Origin: Bradyrhizobium sp. SZCCHNS1050
GTDB taxonomy: Bacteria; Pseudomonadota; Alphaproteobacteria; Rhizobiales; Xanthobacteraceae
DNA length: 64,000 nucleotides
Direction: 5' to 3'
Assembly (NCBI RefSeq): GCF_032484785.1
Contig: NZ_JAUETR010000001.1
Location: forward strand, 4,219,501-4,283,500
The notes under the pieces are model-generated. The model was not told where the DNA came from. It did no database searches and saw only the letters and a list, made by a program, of their open reading frames with translations. Shown in pieces: positions 55,443-64,000 of this stretch; position 1 is the stretch's first letter; the number at the start of each line of letters is the position of its first letter. Made by a program: the position numbers and the translations under genes.

Positions 55443-55859
55443 ATGCGCGTGACCCAGGGTTGCTTTTCTTTCCTGCCCGATCTGACCGACGAGCAGATCT
55501 CCGCTCAGATCCAGTATTGCCTCGAGAAGAATTGGGCCGTGAACATCGAGTTCACCGACGATCCGCATCCCCGCAACACCTATTGGGAGATGTGGGGCCT
55601 GCCGATGTTCGACCTGCGTGACGCCGCCGGCATCATGCGCGAGCTGACCGAGTGCCGGAAGATCTACGGCGACCGCTACATCCGCATCTCGGCCTTCGAT
55701 TCCAGCCATGGCTGGGAATCGACCCGGTTGTCCTTCATCGTCAACCGGCCGCAGAACGAGCCGGGCTTCCGGCTCGACCGGCAGGAAACCGTCGGGCGCA
55801 ATCAGCGTTATTCGACGCGGTCCTACGCGGCCGAGCGCCCGGAAGGCCAGCGTTACTGA
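55443..55859 (+). CDS. cbbS: RubisCO small subunit CbbS
   Basis: 138-residue small subunit of red-type RubisCO. It starts [20 protein letters not shown] and has [20 protein letters not shown]. The C-terminal extension ([20 protein letters not shown]) is the hairpin that lines the central channel in form IC/ID enzymes. It is preceded by CAGGAGACATCAAC. Confidence 0.96.
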   Translation: MRVTQGCFSFLPDLTDEQISAQIQYCLEKNWAVNIEFTDDPHPRNTYWEMWGLPMFDLRDAAGIMRELTECRKIYGDRYIRISAFDSSHGWESTRLSFIVNRPQNEPGFRLDRQETVGRNQRYSTRSYAAERPEGQRY

Positions 55860-55922
55860 TCCCTGGCGGGCGGAGGTCGCTGCTGCGTCTGCGGGTCTGC
55901 GGCGTGGCAGGGATCTCCGCCC
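55858..55922 (+). other. Interlocking inverted repeats between cbbS and cbbX
   Basis: GATCCCTG (55858-55865) can pair with CAGGGATC (55908-55915), and GGGCGGAG (55868-55875) with CTCCGCCC (55915-55922). The A-B-A'-B' order makes the two stems mutually exclusive or a pseudoknot. It begins at the cbbS stop codon, in a 167-bp gap that otherwise holds nothing recognisable. A role in transcript partition between cbbS and cbbX is possible but unproven. Confidence 0.4.
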
Positions 55923-56026
55923 GGAGCGGCCATATCACCTTCTATTTGCCGTTGCTTCGTTGCTGCCAGGTTCGCAATCGAACGCACGGCGATCTGATGC
56001 GAACGTCCAGAACGGAGCACCAGCCG

Positions 56027-56974
56027 ATGATGCAGGCCACGCAGACGGACACCACCGAGGCGACGCCGGTCGACACCGTCGACCTGCGCCGCGAGTTCGA
56101 GAGCGTCGATATTGCGCCGGTGCTGGAGCAGCTCGACCGCGAGCTGGTCGGGCTCACCCCGGTCAAGACGCGAATCCGCGAGATCGCGTCGCTGCTGATG
56201 ATGGAGCGGATCCGCCGCAAGATGGGGCTGGCGACGACGTTTCCGACCCTGCACATGTCGTTCACCGGCAATCCCGGCACCGGCAAGACCACTGTCGCGC
56301 TGCGCATGGCCGGCATCCTGCACCGGCTCGGCTTCGTGCGCCGCGGCCACGTCATCAGCGTCACCCGCGACGACCTCGTCGGCCAGTATATCGGCCACAC
56401 CGCGCCGAAGACCAAGGAGGTGCTGAAGAAGGCGATGGGGGGCGTCCTGTTCATCGACGAGGCGTATTATCTCTACCGTCCCGAGAACGAGCGCGACTAC
56501 GGCCAGGAGTCGATCGAGATCCTGCTGCAGATCATGGAGTCGCAGCGCGAGGACCTCGTGGTCATTCTTGCCGGCTATGCCGACCGGATGGAGAAGTTCT
56601 TCCAGAGCAATCCCGGCTTCCGCTCGCGCATCGCCCATCACATCGACTTCCCCGACTATTCGGAGGCCGAGCTGCTGACGATCTCCGAGATGATGCTGGA
56701 AGGGCAGAATTATCGCTTCACGCCGGAGGCCCGCGCCGCTTTCGAAAGATACATCGCCGTCCGGCGCACTCAGCCCATGTTCTCCAACGCGCGCTCGATC
56801 CGCAATGCGCTGGATCGGATCCGCCTGCGCCAGGCCAACCGGCTGGTGTCGCGGCTCGACCGCGTGCTGACGTCCGATGACGTGATGTCGATCGAAGCCA
56901 GCGACGTGCTGGCAAGCCGCGTGTTCGCCAAGGGGACCGACGCGGGAGACGGCAGGGTGGAGGTGCAACCATGA
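56027..56974 (+). CDS. cbbX: Red-type RubisCO activase CbbX
   Basis: 315-residue AAA+ ATPase that removes inhibitory sugar phosphates from red-type RubisCO by pulling on the CbbL C-terminus. Walker A is GNPGTGKTT near residue 80 and Walker B is [12 protein letters not shown]. The pore-loop region follows [21 protein letters not shown] chose ATG 56027, with GGAG nine bases upstream. ATG 55997 would add ten residues. It overlaps cbbY by 4 bp. Confidence 0.95.
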   Translation: MMQATQTDTTEATPVDTVDLRREFESVDIAPVLEQLDRELVGLTPVKTRIREIASLLMMERIRRKMGLATTFPTLHMSFTGNPGTGKTTVALRMAGILHRLGFVRRGHVISVTRDDLVGQYIGHTAPKTKEVLKKAMGGVLFIDEAYYLYRPENERDYGQESIEILLQIMESQREDLVVILAGYADRMEKFFQSNPGFRSRIAHHIDFPDYSEAELLTISEMMLEGQNYRFTPEARAAFERYIAVRRTQPMFSNARSIRNALDRIRLRQANRLVSRLDRVLTSDDVMSIEASDVLASRVFAKGTDAGDGRVEVQP

Positions 56975-57693
56975 GTCTGGCTCTGGTGAGGAACGCGCCG
57001 CTCGACGACCTCCGGCGCCGCATCGCCGACGCCGGCGCGCTGATCTTCGACGTCGACGGCACGATGGCCGAGACCGAGGAAATCCATCGCGAGGCCTTCA
57101 ACGAGGCGTTCGTCGCGGTGGGCATCGACTGGCACTGGGGCCGCCGCATCTACAAGGAGCTGCTGCGTGTCACCGGTGGCAAGGAGCGCGTTCGTGCGTT
57201 CGACCAGATGCGGCGCACGGGTCCTCCGCTCAGCGACGCCGTCGTTGCCCGGCTTCATCGCATCAAGACGGAGCGGTTTGCCGCGCTGATGGCCGACAAG
57301 GGCTGCCCGTTGCGTCCGGGCGTTCAAGCATTGCTGGAGGCTGCCTCGGCCCGCGGGCAGCGGCTCGCGATCGCGACGACGACCACGCGCGCCAATATCG
57401 ATGCCCTGTTGGCGCCCGCGCTGGGCGCGAACTGGGAGGCAGGATTTGCCGCCGTCGTGGCGGCCGACGATGTCGTGCGCAAGAAGCCTGCGCCCGATGT
57501 CTACCTGGAGGTCTTGTCGCAGCTCGATCTACCCGCGGCCAGTTGCATCGCGATCGAGGACTCCGGTAACGGGTTGATGGCTGCGACCCGCGCCGGCGTT
57601 CCCGTGCTGATCACGCGCAGCCTCTACTTTCATGACGACGCGTTCGACGGTGCGCTCGCCGTGTTCGACGATCTCGGGGAGCTTGTTACCTGA
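56971..57693 (+). CDS. cbbY: CbbY, HAD-family sugar-phosphate phosphatase
   Basis: 240-residue HAD phosphatase. The nucleophile motif is [13 protein letters not shown], motif II is [10 protein letters not shown], and the acidic motif is [12 protein letters not shown] after [11 protein letters not shown]. Red-type CbbY hydrolyses xylulose-1,5-bisphosphate, a RubisCO misfire product, and works alongside CbbX. It overlaps cbbX and ends the cbb unit. Confidence 0.92.
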   Translation: MSLALVRNAPLDDLRRRIADAGALIFDVDGTMAETEEIHREAFNEAFVAVGIDWHWGRRIYKELLRVTGGKERVRAFDQMRRTGPPLSDAVVARLHRIKTERFAALMADKGCPLRPGVQALLEAASARGQRLAIATTTTRANIDALLAPALGANWEAGFAAVVAADDVVRKKPAPDVYLEVLSQLDLPAASCIAIEDSGNGLMAATRAGVPVLITRSLYFHDDAFDGALAVFDDLGELVT

Positions 57694-57806
57694 GGTATTT
57701 TGAGGTGCTTGTGCTGATGCGTTGCCGATTATGTACGCCACCATGCGCATAGCCGCGTGGCGTGGTCGTTCTATTGCCGTCTCGACAAGAACGTGTAATC
57801 CCTTGA

Positions 57807-57824
57807 CGACATATCTTCATGTCG
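57807..57824. promoter_or_regulatory. Inverted repeat before the TetR-type gene
   Basis: CGACAT (57807-57812) and ATGTCG (57819-57824) form an inverted repeat within a TTGACG-containing, AT-richer stretch 18 bp before the regulator's ATG. It could be an autoregulatory operator. The half-sites are short. Confidence 0.35.
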
Positions 57825-57841
57825 AGTCGAGGTCGTTGAGT

Positions 57842-58534
57842 ATGGCCCGCACGCAGGCCAAATTGAAACGTACGGACGTTGCACGCACGGAAGCGTTTCG
57901 CGGGCGGGTGGGACGGCCGCCGAAGGCGCTGGCTGGAAATATCGAGGAACGTATTCTGGACGCTGCGCGCGCGGTGTTTCTCGAGCGCGGCTTTGACGGC
58001 GCCAGCATCGACGAGATCGCCGAGCGCGCCCCCGCCAGCAAGCCGACGATTTATGCCCGATACACCGGCAAGGCCGCCTTGTTCGCCGCCGTCGTCGCGC
58101 GGTCCATCAACGACGTGATGAATCTCGGGTCCTACACGCCGGTGGCCGGCACCGCACAGGAAAAGCTGGTTGGACTGGCCATCGCCATCGTCGATCGCGC
58201 GCTGAAGGACTCGCTGGGATTGTTACGGGTCACGATCGGGGAGGCTTACCGGTTTCCCGATCTCAGTTGTCAGTTTCATGACGTCTCGCGCAAGCGGGCC
58301 ACCCATGCCGTGGCGGTGCTGCTCGGCGAGACGATCGGCGCCTCGGCCACGACCGCTCGCCGGACGCCGTCGAAGGCGTCGGCCGTTTCTGCCGAGATCT
58401 TCATCGATCTGATCGTCATGCCGGTGATCATGCGCTCGCTCATGGGTGAGAGCGAAAGGACGATCCGCAGGGAGCTGCCCGGCTTCGTCCGTGACCGGGT
58501 CAAGACGTTCCTGGCGCTGCAGCCGAAGGTCTGA
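57842..58534 (+). CDS. TetR-family transcriptional regulator
   Basis: 230-residue TetR/AcrR regulator. The helix-turn-helix region is ERILDAARAVFLERGFDGAS with SIDEIAERAPASKPTIYARY (about residues 35-80), and the C-terminal domain is helical. A basic N-terminal tail (ARTQAKLKRTDVARTEAFRG) precedes it. ATG 57842 was chosen because the upstream part of the frame lacks any TetR similarity. It converges with the PepSY gene. The ligand and targets are unknown. Confidence 0.85.
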   Translation: MARTQAKLKRTDVARTEAFRGRVGRPPKALAGNIEERILDAARAVFLERGFDGASIDEIAERAPASKPTIYARYTGKAALFAAVVARSINDVMNLGSYTPVAGTAQEKLVGLAIAIVDRALKDSLGLLRVTIGEAYRFPDLSCQFHDVSRKRATHAVAVLLGETIGASATTARRTPSKASAVSAEIFIDLIVMPVIMRSLMGESERTIRRELPGFVRDRVKTFLALQPKV

Positions 58535-58543
58535 GCAGCGCGA

Positions 58544-59131
58544 TCAGCGTCGCCGGAGCGATGACGGTTCGAGCGTCACCTGCTTGAGATCGTTGCCGCT
58601 GACGACGACCACGACGAAGGCGAGCTTGCCGTCCTTGTTCATCAGGCCGCCACTGATCGCCCGGCCGGCCGCCGAGCGCTCGGCGATCCGAATCGCATCC
58701 GACATCTTGAGCCGGACCGTGGTGAGGGCAGCCAGGCTGTTACGATCGCTTTCGCTCAGTCCATCCACGGTGGAGAACAGCACGCTGTTGCGCACCTTCG
58801 CCGTGGTGCCGTCGATGTCGGATTCCCAGATCCGTCCGCTCTGCAGGGTTCGGACCTTGTAGACGGGCGCGTCGAGCCCACCCTCGAAGCTGATGTCCGC
58901 GGTCTTGGAGCCCGGATGAATCCTTTCGGCGATCCGCAGCGCCTGGTGCAGTGACACCTCCGTCCGCCGGAACTTGTCGAGCTCGCGATCGATCGTCTCC
59001 TGGCTCAGTGCCGGATCGGTGGAGGCTGACGGATCCCTCTCGGTCTGCATGCCGGAGCCGGTCCCGGCGACCGCGTGCGCCAGGGGCGCCCATGACAGCA
59101 GGATCAAGGTCAACAGAATGATTCGTTTCAT
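58544..59131 (-). CDS. PepSY-domain secreted protein
   Basis: 195-residue protein with a clear signal peptide (MKRIILLTLILLSWAPLAHA). Two PepSY-like halves are visible: VSLHQALRIAERIHPGSKTA with VYKVRTLQSGRIWESDIDG, then KMSDAIRIAERSAAGRAI with KLAFVVVVVSGND. PepSY domains often inhibit proteases or act in the periplasm. A palindromic operator candidate lies 64 bp upstream, and the gene converges with the TetR regulator. Confidence 0.75.
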   Translation of the reverse strand: MKRIILLTLILLSWAPLAHAVAGTGSGMQTERDPSASTDPALSQETIDRELDKFRRTEVSLHQALRIAERIHPGSKTADISFEGGLDAPVYKVRTLQSGRIWESDIDGTTAKVRNSVLFSTVDGLSESDRNSLAALTTVRLKMSDAIRIAERSAAGRAISGGLMNKDGKLAFVVVVVSGNDLKQVTLEPSSLRRR

Positions 59132-59194
59132 GACGGCCTGCTGTCTCCGATCTCGGTCGGTGCTTGTAGAGCATTCCCTCGGAAAACGGTTGTG

Positions 59195-59219
59195 ATAAAA
59201 CGAAACTGTATCGTTTTAT
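59195..59219. promoter_or_regulatory. TetR-type palindromic operator candidate upstream of the PepSY gene
   Basis: ATAAAACGA (59195-59203) and TCGTTTTAT (59211-59219) form a perfect inverted repeat with a 7-base spacer, AT-rich against its surroundings. Size and symmetry fit a TetR-family operator. It lies 64 bp upstream of the PepSY start, where it could overlap the promoter. The TetR gene at 57842 is the natural candidate for binding it. Confidence 0.55.
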
Positions 59220-59245
59220 AATTAAGGGCAGCGTATATGTCAAGG

Positions 59246-59567
59246 TTACGGTACCGGCGGCGTCATGTAGTCGGTGTCGAAGCCGACGCCGTGGCCCTCG
59301 GGGATGGAGGGGCGATCGCCGTCACGTTGAAGGCCAAGCCATTGTGCCTGGCGAACTGATAGGTGGCGGGAGATAGCTCTGGATCTCGCGTTTGCTCGTC
59401 ATGGCCAGCGAGCGGATCGCGATCGCCTTGGCGCTGTTTTCGACCGGCTGGAAACCGGTGGACGTCCGGCAGGTCATGATGATGTAGATGGCGCTGATCA
59501 CGATTGCGGGAGCTGCGTCCTTGGAACCCGCACGGCCACGCATGTCGATGGGCGGCTGCGCAATCAC
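59246..59567 (-). pseudogene. Probable frameshifted remnant of a small hypothetical gene
   Basis: On the minus strand one frame from 59567 reads PAIVISAIYIIMTC and later KAIAIRSLAMTSKREIQSYL, which looks protein-like. A different frame further on gives GDRPSIPEGHGVGFDTDYMT and PPVP before a stop at 59246. The switch of plausible sequence between frames suggests an indel. No family was recognised. The rest of the 613-bp gap (59132-59744) holds the palindrome at 59195 and nothing else seen. Confidence 0.35.
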
Positions 59568-59744
59568 GGGTGCTCGGCGCGTTCATCTGCGGCTAATGCG
59601 CCGCCGGCTATGATTTTCTTCCATTTCCGATAGGTTGTCGCCGTTTCAACCGGGAGCGGCCGATATTGCCGCGCAGCGGCGTCCGATGTCCCGACAGGGG
59701 TCACGATGCAGGCCGCATCGGCGGACGCGACCAGAGGAGTCTGA

Positions 59745-60560
59745 ATGATTAAGCGCCGGGCCATGATCACCTTCACGTTCACCGTCGCGACGCTGCTCGC
59801 AGCCTGCGGCGGCGTTGCGCAAGCGGCGCAGTGCGGTTCGTCGCCGGCGGGGTTCGAGGCGTGGAAGCGCGAATTCAGCGAGGAGGCGCGGGCGAAGGGC
59901 GTCGGCGGCGCCGCGATCGCCGCGCTGATGCAGACCAACTACGCCTCCGCGACGATCGCCGCCGATCGCGGCCAGCGCAGCTTCTCGCTGTCGCTCGATC
60001 AGTTCCTCGCCAAGCGCGGGGCTGCTGCGATCGTCGCGCGCGGCCGCCAGCTCAAGCAGTCGCAGGCGGCGATGTTCGCCTCGATCGAGCAGCGTTACGG
60101 CGTGCCGCCCGGACCGCTGATCGCGATCTGGGGCATGGAGAGCGCGTTCGGCAGCCAGCGCGGCAATCAGCACATGCTGTCGTCGATCGCGACGCTCGCC
60201 TATGACTGCCGCCGTCCGGAGTTCTTCACCGACCAGCTCTATGCCGCGCTCAAGCTGATCGACCGCGGCGTGCTCTCGGGCAACACCCGCGGCTCGATGC
60301 ATGGCGAGGTCGGGCAGACGCAATTCATGCCGAAGAACATCCTCGCTTACGGCGTCGGCAATCTCGACGTCGCCGCCAACGCGCTGGCCTCGACCGCGAA
60401 CTTCCTGCGCGCCAACGGCTGGAAGGCAGGCGCCGGCTATCAGCCGGGCGAGCCGAACTTCGCCGCCATCGAGGCCTGGAACGCCGCCGGCGTCTATCAG
60501 AAGGCGATCGCGCTGATGGGCCGCCAGATCGACGGCGGCGGCTCGGCCGCGGCGCGCTGA
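59745..60560 (+). CDS. Lytic murein transglycosylase, MltB type
   Basis: 271-residue exported peptidoglycan lytic transglycosylase. The N-terminus is a signal sequence with a possible lipobox (LLAAC, Cys21) or cleavage after VAQA. The catalytic Glu is in IAIWGMESAFGSQRG near residue 130, and EVGQTQFMPKNILAYGV is the family's second motif. Length matches single-domain MltB-like enzymes. It ends at a shared terminator with katG. Confidence 0.88.
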   Translation: MIKRRAMITFTFTVATLLAACGGVAQAAQCGSSPAGFEAWKREFSEEARAKGVGGAAIAALMQTNYASATIAADRGQRSFSLSLDQFLAKRGAAAIVARGRQLKQSQAAMFASIEQRYGVPPGPLIAIWGMESAFGSQRGNQHMLSSIATLAYDCRRPEFFTDQLYAALKLIDRGVLSGNTRGSMHGEVGQTQFMPKNILAYGVGNLDVAANALASTANFLRANGWKAGAGYQPGEPNFAAIEAWNAAGVYQKAIALMGRQIDGGGSAAAR

Positions 60561-60594
60561 CGGGCCCGCGACTGATAGACATGTCCAATGAAAA

Positions 60595-60624
60595 AAGCGG
60601 CGCTTCATCACTGAAGCGCCGCTT
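60595..60624. terminator. Bidirectional rho-independent terminator between the transglycosylase gene and katG
   Basis: Perfect 13-bp stem AAGCGGCGCTTCA (60595-60607) / TGAAGCGCCGCTT (60612-60624) with a 4-base loop. It is flanked by AAAA on the left and TCTCTTT on the right, so it can end transcription from both converging genes. Confidence 0.88.
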
Positions 60625-60655
60625 CTCTTTGGTGTCGGTCAGTCGGCTTGTCGCC

Positions 60656-62857
<2,202 letters not shown>

Positions 62858-62935
62858 TCATGGTTCCCCCCTGGGGTGGGAGCCGGGACCCTACGCGGCT
62901 GCTTCGATCAGGGGAAATTGAGATTGGTGATCGCA

Positions 62936-63067
62936 ACGATAAGATTATCTGATGAATCTGGTCTGACGCCATCCAAACGCATATGGACACGGTGCGTAAC
63001 CGCGGCATCTCAAGATTGTGGTCAGGGAAAATTGACTCCGCGGCGGTGAACGATAAGATTAACTGAT
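62936..63067. promoter_or_regulatory. katG-oxyR intergenic region with repeated 20-bp element
   Basis: ACGATAAGATTATCTGATGA (62936-62955) recurs as ACGATAAGATTAACTGATGA (63048-63067) with one change. The second copy runs into the oxyR ATG (63066). The element contains GAT/ATC half-sites and the palindrome GATAAGATTATC in the first copy. The likely role is OxyR binding for katG activation and oxyR autorepression. Confidence 0.55.
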
Positions 63068-63995
63068 GATACATTTGACGATGCGGCAGCTTCGCTATTT
63101 CGATGCGCTGGCGCGTCTCGGCCATTTCGGCCGCGCCGCGGAGGCCTGCGCGATCTCGCAGCCGGCGCTGTCGATGCAGATCAAGGAGATGGAGGACGCG
63201 CTTGGCGGCGTGCTGCTGGAGCGCAATGCGCGCCAGGTGGTGCTGACGCGATTCGGCGAGCAGCTCGCCGAGCGCGTGCGCGAGATCCTGCGCTCGGTCG
63301 ATGAGCTCGGCGACTTCGCCCGCGCCTCGCGCGACAAGCTCACGGGCCGGCTGCGGCTCGGCATGATCCCGACGATCGCGCCCTATCTGCTGCCCAAGGT
63401 GATCGGGAACCTGACGCGCAGACATCCCGAGATCGACATCCACGTCCGCGAGTCCAAGACGCCGAAGCTGATCGAGGAACTGGTCGAGGGCCGCCTCGAT
63501 GCCGCGATCGTCGCGCTGCCGGTGTCGGAGCCGTCGCTGACCGAGGTCGCGCTGTTCGCGGAGAGCTTCCTGCTGGTGCGGCCGCCGGAATATGAAGGCG
63601 CGGCGGTGCCGAGCAGCGAGATGCTGCGCGAGATGCGGCTGCTGTTGCTGGAGGAGGGGCACTGCTTCCGTGACCAGGCGCTGTCGTTCTGCAACATGCA
63701 GGCGCCGCGCGAGATGCTCGATGCCTCCTCGCTGTCGACCCTGGTGCAGATGGTCGGCGCCGGCATGGGCGTGACGTTGATTCCGGAGATGGCGGTCGGC
63801 GTCGAGACGCGGTCGGCGTCGGTGTCGCTCGCGCGTTTCGCCGATCCGCAGCCGCAGCGTACGGTCGGCATGGTCTGGCGCAAGACCAGCCCGCTCGCCA
63901 AGCAACTGATGCAGATTTCCGAGATCGTCGGCAGCGCGGCCGAGGGTCTGCGCAAGCAGGCCGCGGCAGCGCAGGGCCGCAAACGGCGAAGCTGA
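63066..63995 (+). CDS. oxyR: Hydrogen-peroxide sensor OxyR
   Basis: 309-residue LysR-type regulator. The helix-turn-helix includes RAAEACAISQPALSMQIKEM. The redox pair is Cys200 and Cys209 in EEGHCFRDQALSFCNM, matching E. coli Cys199/Cys208, and the last helix is basic (AAAAQGRKRRS). It is divergent from katG. The ATG at 63066 lies inside a repeated regulatory element. An ATG at 63081 is a possible alternative. Confidence 0.94.
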   Translation: MIHLTMRQLRYFDALARLGHFGRAAEACAISQPALSMQIKEMEDALGGVLLERNARQVVLTRFGEQLAERVREILRSVDELGDFARASRDKLTGRLRLGMIPTIAPYLLPKVIGNLTRRHPEIDIHVRESKTPKLIEELVEGRLDAAIVALPVSEPSLTEVALFAESFLLVRPPEYEGAAVPSSEMLREMRLLLLEEGHCFRDQALSFCNMQAPREMLDASSLSTLVQMVGAGMGVTLIPEMAVGVETRSASVSLARFADPQPQRTVGMVWRKTSPLAKQLMQISEIVGSAAEGLRKQAAAAQGRKRRS

Positions 63996-64000
63996 TCCTT

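Overview
The window is a high-GC alphaproteobacterial chromosome segment. It carries most of an aerobic anoxygenic photosynthesis gene cluster (about 1-47,640), then a Calvin-Benson-Bassham carbon-fixation cluster (about 47,690-57,690), then a short stress and envelope region (57,840-63,995). Gene order, type-II reaction centre genes without pufC, two PpsR paralogs, a bacteriophytochrome lacking a kinase domain, red-type RubisCO, and a Bradyrhizobium-like dispersed intergenic repeat all point to a photosynthetic Bradyrhizobium or a close Rhodopseudomonas relative. No rRNA, tRNA, CRISPR array, insertion sequence or phage gene was seen.

Layout of the photosynthesis cluster. Forward: an alpha/beta hydrolase cut by the window edge, bchO, then crtI-crtB. 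After a dispersed repeat, crtD-crtC run on the minus strand, divergent from crtE. Then crtE, crtF, bchCXYZ, pufQBALM and a heme oxygenase run forward. On the minus strand lie ppsR2-bphP, facing divergent cycA (cytochrome c2), and the long unit aerR-ppsR1-bchG-(PucC-like)-bchP-orf87. From the aerR operator, bchF-N-B-H-L-M-lhaA-puhA-B-C-orf101-acsF-puhE-hemA runs forward with mostly 4-bp overlaps, followed by bchE-bchJ under its own control region. Together these make spirilloxanthin-type carotenoids, bacteriochlorophyll a, LH1 and the reaction centre. Both the oxygen-dependent (AcsF) and oxygen-independent (BchE) cyclases are present. bchI and bchD are not in the window and probably lie just upstream.

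Regulation can be read in the DNA. PpsR-type boxes (TGT-N12-ACA or one-base variants) sit, usually in pairs, at crtI, crtD/crtE, bchC, ppsR2/cycA, aerR/bchF, inside the 5' end of bchF, and at bchE. bchE also has a FixK/FNR-type box, TTGA-N6-TCAA. Heme oxygenase in the puf unit can make biliverdin for the neighbouring BphP, whose likely target is the adjacent PpsR2.

The CBB cluster is cbbR (minus) divergent from cbbF-P-T-A-L-S-X-Y, with form IC RubisCO and its activase. The right end holds a TetR regulator, a PepSY protein under a palindromic site, a decayed gene, a lytic transglycosylase and the divergent pair katG/oxyR.
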